From the NCBI GenBank assembly GCA_015068175.1, contig SVLA01000008.1, forward strand, positions 1 through 29,435: a stretch of 29,435 bases of DNA. Direction: 5' to 3'. Positions 14,689 through 21,898 of the stretch are shown in pieces. The stretch's first letter is position 1. Each line of letters begins with the position of its first letter. Both the position numbers and the translations under genes were made by a program. The stretch is from Oscillospiraceae bacterium. GTDB taxonomy: Bacteria; Bacillota_A; Clostridia; Oscillospirales; Oscillospiraceae. The notes beneath the pieces were generated by a model. The model saw nothing but the letters and a program-made list of their open reading frames with translations, ran no database searches and was not told where the DNA came from.

Positions 14689-16208
14689 CCATTCACGGCT
14701 ATGAACTGATCGGCGACTGGCGCAACAGTAACTGCGGCAAGATCGTCACCGCCACCAAGGGCGGCAAGCGGTACTTCCTGAAAAAATACCAGACCCCGGT
14801 GGCGCCCCTGAAGAACGGCGCCCTGGATGCCAAGACCTTTGCCAACAATCAGAAGAAATTCGACAATTTCGTGGCGGACCGCACCCGGATCAACCGGGCC
14901 ATCCGGGCCGTATCCGGCCCCGGCGGCAACATCATCATTCCCTGCGAGGAATTCATCGACGGCAACCAGTTTGTGGAAGTGTCGGAATTCGTGGAGGGCG
15001 TCATCAGCGATGAAGAGCTGGAGGCGGTACTGGGGAGTCTGTCCATCGACGTCAAGCTCCTGCTGATGAAGACCGCCGCCGCGGCGTTGTCCACGGTCCA
15101 CAACAATCATGTGGTCCACTCCGACCTGAAGCTGAAGAATGTGCTGCTGGTGAAAAACGCCATGGGCCGCTATGTGGCCAAGCTCATCGACTTCGACAGC
15201 AGCTATTTCCTGGACAAGAAGCCGGATGAAGTCATCGGTTCCATCGACTACTATGCCCCGGAGCTGGGCATTTACGCCGACACCGAAGATCCCGACGAGA
15301 AGAAAGCCGTGGCCGGCAAGCTGACGGAAAAGGCGGACATCTTCTCCCTGGGCCTGATCTTCCACTTCTATATGGCCGGCGCCCTGCCGGAGGCCACCAA
15401 ATTGACGGAGCGGCTCCAGCGGCGCAAAGACAAGGGCAAGCCCATCTATGCCTGGGTGGCGCTGAACAGCGGCTGTGATCTGCAGATCAGCCCCAAGATC
15501 AAAAATGCCAAGTATTCCGCCCTGATCCGGGATATGCTGCAGTTGGATCCGGCTCTGCGGCCCACGGCGGCGGAGGTCCTGCGGCGGCTCAACGGCGCCG
15601 ACCCCGTCATCGAGGAACCCTGGCCGGAGCATGGCATCATGCTTCAGCGGCCCAAGATGGAGGCCGACGGCATCGCCGGTCTGAAGGGCAAGCTCAGCGA
15701 CGGCGTCAAGAATTACGAAGTGCTGTTTGCCGACGGCCGCCGGCAGATCATGACAAAGGAGGACCTGGTCCGGGGCGGTTACGCCAAGGCCGTGGCCCCC
15801 GGTGGTTTTGCCGACCCCTGGCCGGAGCATAACATCCAATTCGATGTGGACCGGCTGAAGAGCCGCGGCTTCGTATCCGGTGAGCAGGCGGAGCTGTCCG
15901 GCGTGAAGGGATACTATCTGTACCGGGCGGATTCCACCGCCACCTTCTTCCGGGTGGAGATGCTGCTGACCATGAAATACGCCACCAAAAAGGCGGTCGC
16001 TGTTTCCGTGGAGACCGGCTTCGGTGAACCCTGGCCTGAGCATCACATCGTCTTTGATCAGGCGGCCATTATGGCCAAGGGGTATGCCCGGGTGGAGCGC
16101 AAGACCCTCAACGGGATCAACGGTTATAATTTTGTCCGCACCAACGGAACGGCTCAGTTCATCCGGGTGGAAATGGTGCTGATGCAGAAAATGGCCATGA
16201 AGGTGTGA
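14685..16208 (+). CDS. Ser/Thr protein kinase with three C-terminal PWPEH repeats
   Basis: A 507-aa cytosolic Hanks-type kinase. Visible motifs are the Lys33 region (RYFLKKY), HSDLKLKN (145-152, catalytic Asp147, Asn152), DFD in place of DFG (169-171), APE (191-193) and ADIFSLGL (217-224). The glycine-rich loop is weak. After residue 305 come three repeats of about 65 residues, each opening with PWPEH (312, 378, 449) and continuing with G-(I/V)-x-G-Y/N and a strand (FFRVEMLLTM, FIRVEMVLMQ). I do not recognise this repeat. There is no membrane helix, unlike PASTA kinases. Coupled by 4-nt overlap to the PP2C gene. Confidence 0.9.
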   Translation: MTIHGYELIGDWRNSNCGKIVTATKGGKRYFLKKYQTPVAPLKNGALDAKTFANNQKKFDNFVADRTRINRAIRAVSGPGGNIIIPCEEFIDGNQFVEVSEFVEGVISDEELEAVLGSLSIDVKLLLMKTAAAALSTVHNNHVVHSDLKLKNVLLVKNAMGRYVAKLIDFDSSYFLDKKPDEVIGSIDYYAPELGIYADTEDPDEKKAVAGKLTEKADIFSLGLIFHFYMAGALPEATKLTERLQRRKDKGKPIYAWVALNSGCDLQISPKIKNAKYSALIRDMLQLDPALRPTAAEVLRRLNGADPVIEEPWPEHGIMLQRPKMEADGIAGLKGKLSDGVKNYEVLFADGRRQIMTKEDLVRGGYAKAVAPGGFADPWPEHNIQFDVDRLKSRGFVSGEQAELSGVKGYYLYRADSTATFFRVEMLLTMKYATKKAVAVSVETGFGEPWPEHHIVFDQAAIMAKGYARVERKTLNGINGYNFVRTNGTAQFIRVEMVLMQKMAMKV

Positions 16209-16212
16209 TGGT

Positions 16213-17148
16213 ATGAGTTGGATCTGTCCCCTGTGTTCCACGGCCAATGTGGACGCGGAGCGGCGGTGCATCGTCTGCGATACGGAAAAGCCTGCCCGGG
16301 ATCCGGAGACCACGGCCCTGCTGGACCGGCTGAAGAAGATCCGGGACAAAAAGGCCGACAAGGGCAGCAATGCAGATTTCGAGAAAGGCATGGAAGCCTT
16401 TCAGCGGCGGGATTACGCCACCGCCTGCGGATATTTCCTCCGGGCGGCGGAGGCCGGCAATCCTCCGGCCCAGAATATGGCCGGTGAGTGCTATTATTAC
16501 GGCCGGGGCGTCCTGCCGGATATTGACCGGGCGGTGGAATGGTACCGCAAGGCGGCGCTGCAGGAAAATGCCCAGGCACAGTACAATTTGGGTTACTGCT
16601 GTTTCTACGGCAAGGGCGTAGCCCCCAATGCCAAGGAAGCGGCCCAATGGTTCCGCCGGGCGGCGGACCAGGGCCATGCCGGCGCCATGAATCAGTTGGC
16701 GGAGTGCTACTATTACGGAAAGGGCGTGGCTCAGAGCTATGAGCAGGCCCGGGCCTTGTATGCCGCCGCGGCGGAAAAGGGCCATGCCGGCGCGCTGTAT
16801 AATCTGGGATTTTTGTACTTAAAGGGGCAGGGCGTGGCGGAAGACCACGGCCTGGCCCACCGCTACTTCCGTCAGGCGGCGGAAAAGGGCCATACGGCGG
16901 CCATTGTGGAAATGGGCAACTGCTATTTCCACGGCCGGGGCGTGGCCCGGAATTACGAACGGGCGGTGGAATATTTCCGCCGGGCGGCGGACATGGGAAG
17001 CCGGGTGGCCCAGTTCAATATGGGGTACTGCTATGAAAACGGCCGGGGGGTCATCCAGGATCGGGTGGCGGCCCGGCAGTGGTACCGCAAAGCGGCGGCC
17101 CAGGGCCACACCAATGCGGCCCAGGCGCTGGCGCGGCTGGGAGGTTGA
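16213..17148 (+). CDS. RanBP2-type zinc finger + Sel1-repeat protein
   Basis: A 311-aa protein. The N-terminus matches the RanBP2/zinc-ribbon pattern exactly: Trp3, Cys5, Cys8, Asn12, Cys19, Cys22. After a charged linker come about seven Sel1-like repeats of 36 residues (A-x-x-x-L/M-G-x-C-Y-x-x-G-x-G-V ... A-x-x-W-Y/F-R-x-A-A), spanning residues 55 to the end. Sel1 repeats are protein-binding scaffolds. The next gene carries the same finger with identical spacing, suggesting both are recruited to the same partner. It starts 4 nt after the kinase stop. Confidence 0.9.
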   Translation: MSWICPLCSTANVDAERRCIVCDTEKPARDPETTALLDRLKKIRDKKADKGSNADFEKGMEAFQRRDYATACGYFLRAAEAGNPPAQNMAGECYYYGRGVLPDIDRAVEWYRKAALQENAQAQYNLGYCCFYGKGVAPNAKEAAQWFRRAADQGHAGAMNQLAECYYYGKGVAQSYEQARALYAAAAEKGHAGALYNLGFLYLKGQGVAEDHGLAHRYFRQAAEKGHTAAIVEMGNCYFHGRGVARNYERAVEYFRRAADMGSRVAQFNMGYCYENGRGVIQDRVAARQWYRKAAAQGHTNAAQALARLGG

Positions 17149-17153
17149 CGGCG

Positions 17154-17681
17154 ATGGCATGGAAATGTGAGCTGTGCGACTCCTACAATGAGGACGGCAC
17201 CAGCGTTTGCTATGTCTGCGGCGAAGAGCGCTCCGCTGCCGCCATCATGGCCGAAGAAGTGCGCCGCCGTGAGGAAGAAGAGCGCCGGGCGGCGGCCCTC
17301 CGGGAGGAGGCGCAGCGCCGCAGAGCGGCCCGCCGGGAAAAGATCCGGTCGGCGGCAGAAAAAGCGCTGGGAAAATGCGGCCCGGTGCTGTATTACGGCA
17401 GTATGGTTGTGGCCATCCTGGCCCTGGTACTGATCGTAGCCGGGAAGGTGGCGGACGGCCAGGTGGAAGATCTGTGGATCAACCTGGGTCGGACCCTGGA
17501 ACGGGGCGCGGCCAATCTGGAACAGTGGGCGTACGCCGCCGAACTGAAAGTCCAGGGCATCGCCAACGGATCGGCGCAGGCATTGCCGGAGACCCTGGCA
17601 GGGTTTGAAGCCCGGGCCGGGGAACACCTGAGCCAGCTTTTCCAAATGCTGGAAGGGGTCGTCGGGCGAATTTTTGAGTGA
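17154..17681 (+). CDS. RanBP2-type zinc finger membrane protein
   Basis: A 175-aa protein. Trp3, Cys5, Cys8, Asn12, Cys19 and Cys22 repeat the finger of the gene before. Next is an extremely charged Glu/Arg helix (about 30-70), probably coiled coil, then one membrane helix (about 82-103) and a C-terminal domain with a predicted helical hairpin. ATG 17154 follows GGGAGG at 17140-17145, 5 nt after the previous stop. It probably anchors the system to the membrane, with the finger in the cytosol (inference). Confidence 0.82.
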   Translation: MAWKCELCDSYNEDGTSVCYVCGEERSAAAIMAEEVRRREEEERRAAALREEAQRRRAARREKIRSAAEKALGKCGPVLYYGSMVVAILALVLIVAGKVADGQVEDLWINLGRTLERGAANLEQWAYAAELKVQGIANGSAQALPETLAGFEARAGEHLSQLFQMLEGVVGRIFE

Positions 17682-17693
17682 AGGTGAGAAGAT

Positions 17694-18110
17694 ATGACCC
17701 AGATCTTGTATATATCCACGGCGCTGCTGATCCTGGCCGGGGCGGCATATGCCGTGGCCTATTTGTGGATCAACGGATTTCACCGGCTCCGTGACACGGA
17801 GACCCGGAATCCGGCTCTGCTGAAGGCTGTGAAGACCGCGCAAACCCTGGCGCTGATCTTTATCGGCGTTACCTGCCTGCTGGCGCCGGCGGGCATGGCG
17901 GAATATGCCCTGGACCGGGCGGCGGAGATGTATGCCATCCTCCTGGTGGCCAGCATGGCGGTGATCCTGGCCTGCGGCGTGACGGTATTGGTGGTCTCTC
18001 TGCGGAAAAGCGGCTACAGAGTGGAGTGCATGGCGGCGGTGGGCCGGCTTTTCAAGGCCACGCTGCGCTGCGCCCTGATCGCCCTGCTGCTGGGCTGGCT
18101 GCTGATGTAA
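17694..18110 (+). CDS. Small four-helix membrane protein
   Basis: A 138-aa hydrophobic protein with four likely membrane helices (about 4-25, 48-68, 80-103 and 119-138) and short charged loops. It shows no family match I recognise. The ribosome site GAAGGTGAG precedes ATG 17694, and the gaps of 12 and 10 nt to its neighbours place it in the same transcript. It may pair with the preceding single-helix zinc-finger protein. Confidence 0.78.
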   Translation: MTQILYISTALLILAGAAYAVAYLWINGFHRLRDTETRNPALLKAVKTAQTLALIFIGVTCLLAPAGMAEYALDRAAEMYAILLVASMAVILACGVTVLVVSLRKSGYRVECMAAVGRLFKATLRCALIALLLGWLLM

Positions 18111-18120
18111 GGAGAAGGCT

Positions 18121-19152
18121 ATGGATACCACATTGTTAAGAAGCATTTCCCGGGCCTTGCTGGCCTTTCAGCCCAGCATCATCTTCACCGCTTTCGATGA
18201 ACCCAAGAAGGTGATGGAGGCGGCGCTGGACTACAACCCCAAGGCCCTGTATTACCTGGACGGCTACGGCCTGCGGGGCATGGGATCCCGGTATGAGGTG
18301 ATCCCCCGGTACACCAATCAATCGGTGGATCCGGATCAGATCTGGGTGGCCAGGAGCCATGAAGCGGCGGTGCAGCTTCTGTGCAACGGCGCCGGCGCCT
18401 TCCGCCGGCGGGTGCCCATGGTGATCCGCAAGACCATGGATGCCCAGAAGATCATGGAAGAATTCCATGAAAAACACGCGGCTTTTTATTCCAATCTGAC
18501 GGAGATCGGTTATCAGCGCTGTGACCTGGCCGGCAATTACGCGGTGGTGGATTTCGGATTGACCTACCGCATCGGCGAAGTGAAGCTGAAGATGATGGAG
18601 CAGGAACTGGCGGCGGAAGTGGACCGGATCTGCAAGCTGCTGTTCCTGCCGGGGATGCCCCTGGAGGCCAAGCTGTACCTGGCCCACAACTATCTGTGCG
18701 CCAATGTGGATTATGTGGACAGCGACCGCAACGATCTGGACAAGGGTTACACCCAGAGCGCTTACGGCGCCCTGATCCGGCACCGCTGTGTGTGCCAGGG
18801 TTTTGCGGAGGCGTTCAAGCGGATCATGGACCGGGCCGGCATCCGATGCCAGGTGGTGGCGGGCCAGATCGTGGGCAGCGACGAGCATCACGCCTGGAAC
18901 ATCGTGGACCTGGAAAAAGAGGACGGCTTCGTCCACATGGACGTGACCTGGGACGCGGCGGGGCAGAGACCCCAGTATGTGTATTTCGGCAAGGGGGACC
19001 GGTTCTTCGACGGGAAGCGGATCTGGCCCCGGGAGCTGCATCCCACCTGCTCCGGCCGATACAGCATCCTCAGCGCCGCCCGGCGCTATGTGTACCTGCA
19101 CAAGGAGGAACTGCTGGCCCGGGGCGTCAGCCACAGCGTACTGGATTGCTAG
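18121..19152 (+). CDS. Transglutaminase-like protein
   Basis: A 343-aa cytosolic protein with a papain-like transglutaminase/protease domain in the C-terminal half. The triad is visible as Cys225 in CVCQGFAEAFK, His257 in EHHAWNIVD and Asp274 in VHMDVTWD. The N-terminal 170 residues are a separate alpha/beta region with no assignment. In this family the fold can act as protease, amidase or cross-linker, so the substrate cannot be stated. AAGGAGAAGG precedes the ATG, and the gap to the nuclease gene is 8 nt. Confidence 0.87.
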   Translation: MDTTLLRSISRALLAFQPSIIFTAFDEPKKVMEAALDYNPKALYYLDGYGLRGMGSRYEVIPRYTNQSVDPDQIWVARSHEAAVQLLCNGAGAFRRRVPMVIRKTMDAQKIMEEFHEKHAAFYSNLTEIGYQRCDLAGNYAVVDFGLTYRIGEVKLKMMEQELAAEVDRICKLLFLPGMPLEAKLYLAHNYLCANVDYVDSDRNDLDKGYTQSAYGALIRHRCVCQGFAEAFKRIMDRAGIRCQVVAGQIVGSDEHHAWNIVDLEKEDGFVHMDVTWDAAGQRPQYVYFGKGDRFFDGKRIWPRELHPTCSGRYSILSAARRYVYLHKEELLARGVSHSVLDC

Positions 19153-19160
19153 GAGGAACA

Positions 19161-20414
19161 ATGACTTACATCGAATTTTATGACAGCATTTCCGTGGTGA
19201 ACATCTGCGCCTGCCTGACCAATATGCCAGAGCGGGTGGTGCTGGTGGGCGGCGAAAAAAAGAGCATGATCCGCTATGCCGACCATTACCGCCGGGTGTT
19301 CCGCAGCCGGGGGTATGAGGTGGAATTTGACTACTGCGTGGTGGAAAAGAACGACCTGCAGGCCATCGTCCGGGAACTGCTGAAAAAGGTGGAGCAGTAT
19401 CCCGACTGCGCCGTGGATCTCACCGGCGGCGAGGATCTGATCCTGGTGGCCATGGGCATCGTCTTTGAACGGTGCCGGGCCCAGGGCCGGCACCTGCAGA
19501 TGCATCGGTTCAATATCCGCAACAATAAGATCATCGATTGCGACCAGGACGGCCAGACCATCGAAAAGGACCTGCTGCGGATGACGGTGGAGGAGAATAT
19601 CCGCATCAACGGCGGCGACATCCTCTACGATGACGAAAAGGAAAACGGCACCCATCTGTGGACCATGGATGAGGATTTCCGGACGGACATCGACAAAATG
19701 TGGGAGATCTGCCGGGTCAATCCCTACCAGTGGAATACCCATGTGGGCATTTTGGGCACGGCGGAGATGTTCCGGGAAGAAAATGAGGATCCCCTGACCA
19801 CCGAGGCCCAGTTGGGATCCATCATGTTCCATCTGGAGCAGATCGGGGCCAAATTTGTGGCGCTGCAGGGCTTCCTGAAGAGCCTCTATGCCGCGGGACT
19901 GGTGTATTTTTACGATTTCAGCGGCGATATGATGACCGTCATCTACAAAAATGAGCAGGTGAAGCACCTGCTGACCAAGGCGGGCCTGATCCTGGAAATG
20001 AAGGTGTACAGCGTCATGAGCGCCATGCGGGAGCCGGACGGCACCCCCACCTTCGATGTGATGCAGGGTGTGTACATCGATTGGGACGGCCGCCTCCACC
20101 TGGAGGACCAGGAGGACATGGACACCGCCAACGAGGTGGATGTCATCGCCATGAAGGGCCTGGTGCCGGTGTTTATCTCCTGCAAAAACGGACAGTACAC
20201 CTCCAACGAGCTGTACAAACTGCGGTCCGTGGCGGAGCGGTTCGGCGGCGAACACGCCAAGAAGGTGCTGATCGCCACCAGCATGGATCCGGAGCATCCG
20301 TCCTATCTGCAGTTCCGCCAGCGGGCGGAGGATATGAAGATCCGCATCATCGAGGATCTGACGGAACTGTCGGACCGGGAGATGGAAAAGCGCCTGCGGA
20401 CCGTCTGGAAGTAA
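19161..20414 (+). CDS. CARF-domain PD-(D/E)xK nuclease (Card1/Can2/DUF1887-like)
   Basis: A 417-aa protein. The N-terminal 150 residues form a Rossmann-like CARF domain: RVVLVGGEKKSMIRYADHY followed by the ligand-site motif DLTGGEDLILVAM (86-98). A central winged-helix-like linker is followed by a C-terminal nuclease of the DUF1887 type. Its parts are LILEMKVYSVM (Glu279), NEVDVIAM (Asp327), and VFISCKNGQY (Lys342), i.e. the E...D...(S)xK pattern. In Card1/Can2 the CARF domain binds cyclic tetra-adenylate and turns on nicking of DNA and/or RNA. No CRISPR array or Cas10 is in the window. AGGAGGAACA precedes the ATG. It is the last gene of the island and has its own terminator. Confidence 0.87.
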   Translation: MTYIEFYDSISVVNICACLTNMPERVVLVGGEKKSMIRYADHYRRVFRSRGYEVEFDYCVVEKNDLQAIVRELLKKVEQYPDCAVDLTGGEDLILVAMGIVFERCRAQGRHLQMHRFNIRNNKIIDCDQDGQTIEKDLLRMTVEENIRINGGDILYDDEKENGTHLWTMDEDFRTDIDKMWEICRVNPYQWNTHVGILGTAEMFREENEDPLTTEAQLGSIMFHLEQIGAKFVALQGFLKSLYAAGLVYFYDFSGDMMTVIYKNEQVKHLLTKAGLILEMKVYSVMSAMREPDGTPTFDVMQGVYIDWDGRLHLEDQEDMDTANEVDVIAMKGLVPVFISCKNGQYTSNELYKLRSVAERFGGEHAKKVLIATSMDPEHPSYLQFRQRAEDMKIRIIEDLTELSDREMEKRLRTVWK

Positions 20415-20421
20415 AAATTTT

Positions 20422-20446
20422 GGGAGGGCCACCGGCCCTCCCTTCT
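20422..20446 (+). terminator. Terminator at the end of the island
   Basis: GGGAGGGCC-ACC-GGCCCTCCC followed by TTCTTGGTT, 8 nt after the CARF nuclease stop. The stem is perfect and the T-tract moderate. Confidence 0.82.
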
Positions 20447-20453
20447 TGGTTGC

Positions 20454-20486
20454 AAAAAGCGGCACGGGAAAATTCCCATGCCGCTT
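20454..20486 (-). terminator. Terminator of the CofE-like gene
   Basis: Read on the minus strand, AAGCGGCATGGGAA and TTCCCGTGCCGCTT pair with one G-T pair around a short TT loop, then TTT. It lies just past the end of the minus-strand gene and faces the island's terminator. Confidence 0.85.
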
Positions 20487-20490
20487 GGTC

Positions 20491-21678
20491 TTAGCTGATA
20501 TAGTTGTCGAAATAACCCTGGATGTGGATGATGGGGGTGCCCTTATCACCGGAGCCGGAGGTCAGGTCGCACAGAGAGCCGATCAGGTCCGTCAGCCGCC
20601 GGGGCGTGGTGCCCTGGGAAGCCATGGAACCGGCCAGATCGCCCTTGGCCCGGATGGCGCCCTCGATGGCGTCCTTCAGAGCCTGGCCGGAAAGGCCGGC
20701 GTAATCGTTGTCGGCCAGATACTTCAGCTTCAGCTCGTTGGGGGTGCCCTCCAGACCGGGGGTGTAGGCCGGGGAGACCACGGGGTCTGCCAGCTCCCAG
20801 ATCTTGCCCACGGGGTCCTTGAAGGCGCCGTCGCCGTAGACCATCACTTCCACCAGCTTGCCGGTGGCCTCCAGGAAGCGGCGCTGGACTTCCATCACCA
20901 GGTCCGTGCATTCCCGGGGGAAGAGCTTGACGGTGGATTCGGTGGACTTGTTGGAACCCAGCAGGCCGTACTGCTCGTTGCAGCCGCTGCCGTCCACCGG
21001 GGCGTTGAGAATGTCATCCAGGCCGCAGACCCGCTCTGCGCCGGCGGCGCGGAGGAGCCGCTTGGTGCGGAACCGGGTGTGTACGTCGCAGGTCAGGACG
21101 TTTTTGGTGTAGTTCAGGATGGCCCGGCAGTCATTGGCGAAGATCACTTCCACCTCGGCGCCCTCTTCCCGGATCAGGTCGGAGTAATACTGCACATAGT
21201 CCACCATGGTGAAGGGGTGGCGGTTCTCACCGAACAGCTCCCGATAGCGCGCCAGGGTCAGCACGTCGGAGTAAGGATTGACACCGGCCTCGTCCAGCTT
21301 ATCCAGGCTCACCAGCTCGTTGCCCACTTCGTCGGAGGGGTAGGAGAGCATCAGCACGATCTTTCTGACGCCCCGGGCGATGCCCCGCAGGCAAATGGCG
21401 AAGCGGTTACGGGAGAGAATGGGGAAGATCACGCCCACAGTCTCGCCGCCCAGCTTGGCGCGGATGTCCTTGGCAATGGCATCCACGGATACGTAGTTGC
21501 CCTGAGCCCGGGCCACGATGGATTCGGTCATGGCCACAATGTCCCGGTCCCGCAGTGCGTAGCCTTCACTTTCGGCGGCTTCCAGCACGCTGTCGACCAC
21601 GATCCGCGCCAGATCGTCGCCTTCACGGATGATGGGGCAGCGGATGCCGCGGGAGACAGTGCCTACTTTTCGTTCCAT
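20491..21678 (-). CDS. CofE-like (F420-0:gamma-glutamyl ligase family) protein
   Basis: A 395-aa protein with the overall character of the CofE family (F420-0:L-glutamate ligase), which adds glutamate to F420. Seen: REGDDLARIV near the start, RDIVAMTESIVARAQGN (consistent with the family's VVTQKIVSKAEG-type helix), IFPILSRNRF, NPYSDVLTL, and GSNKSTESTVKLFPRE. It is longer than archaeal CofE (about 250 aa). Many Clostridia carry such a protein with no known F420 pathway, so the true substrate is uncertain. On the minus strand GAGGT lies 7 nt before ATG 21678. It is transcribed towards the island and divergently from trkA. Confidence 0.75.
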   Translation of the reverse strand: MERKVGTVSRGIRCPIIREGDDLARIVVDSVLEAAESEGYALRDRDIVAMTESIVARAQGNYVSVDAIAKDIRAKLGGETVGVIFPILSRNRFAICLRGIARGVRKIVLMLSYPSDEVGNELVSLDKLDEAGVNPYSDVLTLARYRELFGENRHPFTMVDYVQYYSDLIREEGAEVEVIFANDCRAILNYTKNVLTCDVHTRFRTKRLLRAAGAERVCGLDDILNAPVDGSGCNEQYGLLGSNKSTESTVKLFPRECTDLVMEVQRRFLEATGKLVEVMVYGDGAFKDPVGKIWELADPVVSPAYTPGLEGTPNELKLKYLADNDYAGLSGQALKDAIEGAIRAKGDLAGSMASQGTTPRRLTDLIGSLCDLTSGSGDKGTPIIHIQGYFDNYIS

Positions 21679-21835
21679 AATCTATACCTCATTTCCCGGA
21701 AGGATCCCTTCCGGACAGAATCAAAAATCACATGAATGTTATACCGCAAATGAGGGGATTTTTCAATATTTTTTTCGCATTTTATGAAAAAAAACCGCCG
21801 CGGCGCAAAGAAATCATCCCGTTTTTTACTGTGAC

Positions 21836-21864
21836 TTGCAAAATGGAACGATTAGTGCTATAGT
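21836..21864 (+). promoter_or_regulatory. Promoter of trkA-trkH
   Basis: TTGCAA (21836-21841), 17 nt, TATAGT (21859-21864), with TGC before the -10 (extended). It is 34 nt before the trkA start. An overlapping TATAAT at 21868 has no -35. Confidence 0.7.
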
Positions 21865-21898
21865 GAGTATAATATTTCTCCGAATGGGAGGACGGTTT

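Larger units (their letters stand above)
5037..20414 (+). other. Putative TerY-P-like stress/defence island
   Basis: Sixteen genes in one direction with mostly overlapping or very short junctions: a ClpP/AAA-like/VirD4-like/winged-helix block, a sigma/anti-sigma pair, two YbjN proteins, vWA, PP2C, kinase, two zinc-finger proteins, a membrane protein, a transglutaminase and a CARF nuclease. It breaks into transcription units at about 9526-9616 (strong promoter), 11650-11754 (weak promoter candidate) and 12451-12594 (terminator). Grouping them as one functional system is inference from co-orientation and from the known association of vWA, PP2C and kinase genes. Confidence 0.6.

Noticed and set aside
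12457..16391. Long minus-strand frames opposite the PP2C and kinase genes
   Set aside because: The plus strand shows complete PP2C and kinase motifs, and the antisense products have no recognisable domain.
17154..17681. Longer reading of the zinc-finger membrane protein from 17079
   Set aside because: The extra 25 residues overlap the end of the Sel1 gene and lack a ribosome site; the Trp-x-Cys finger begins right after ATG 17154.
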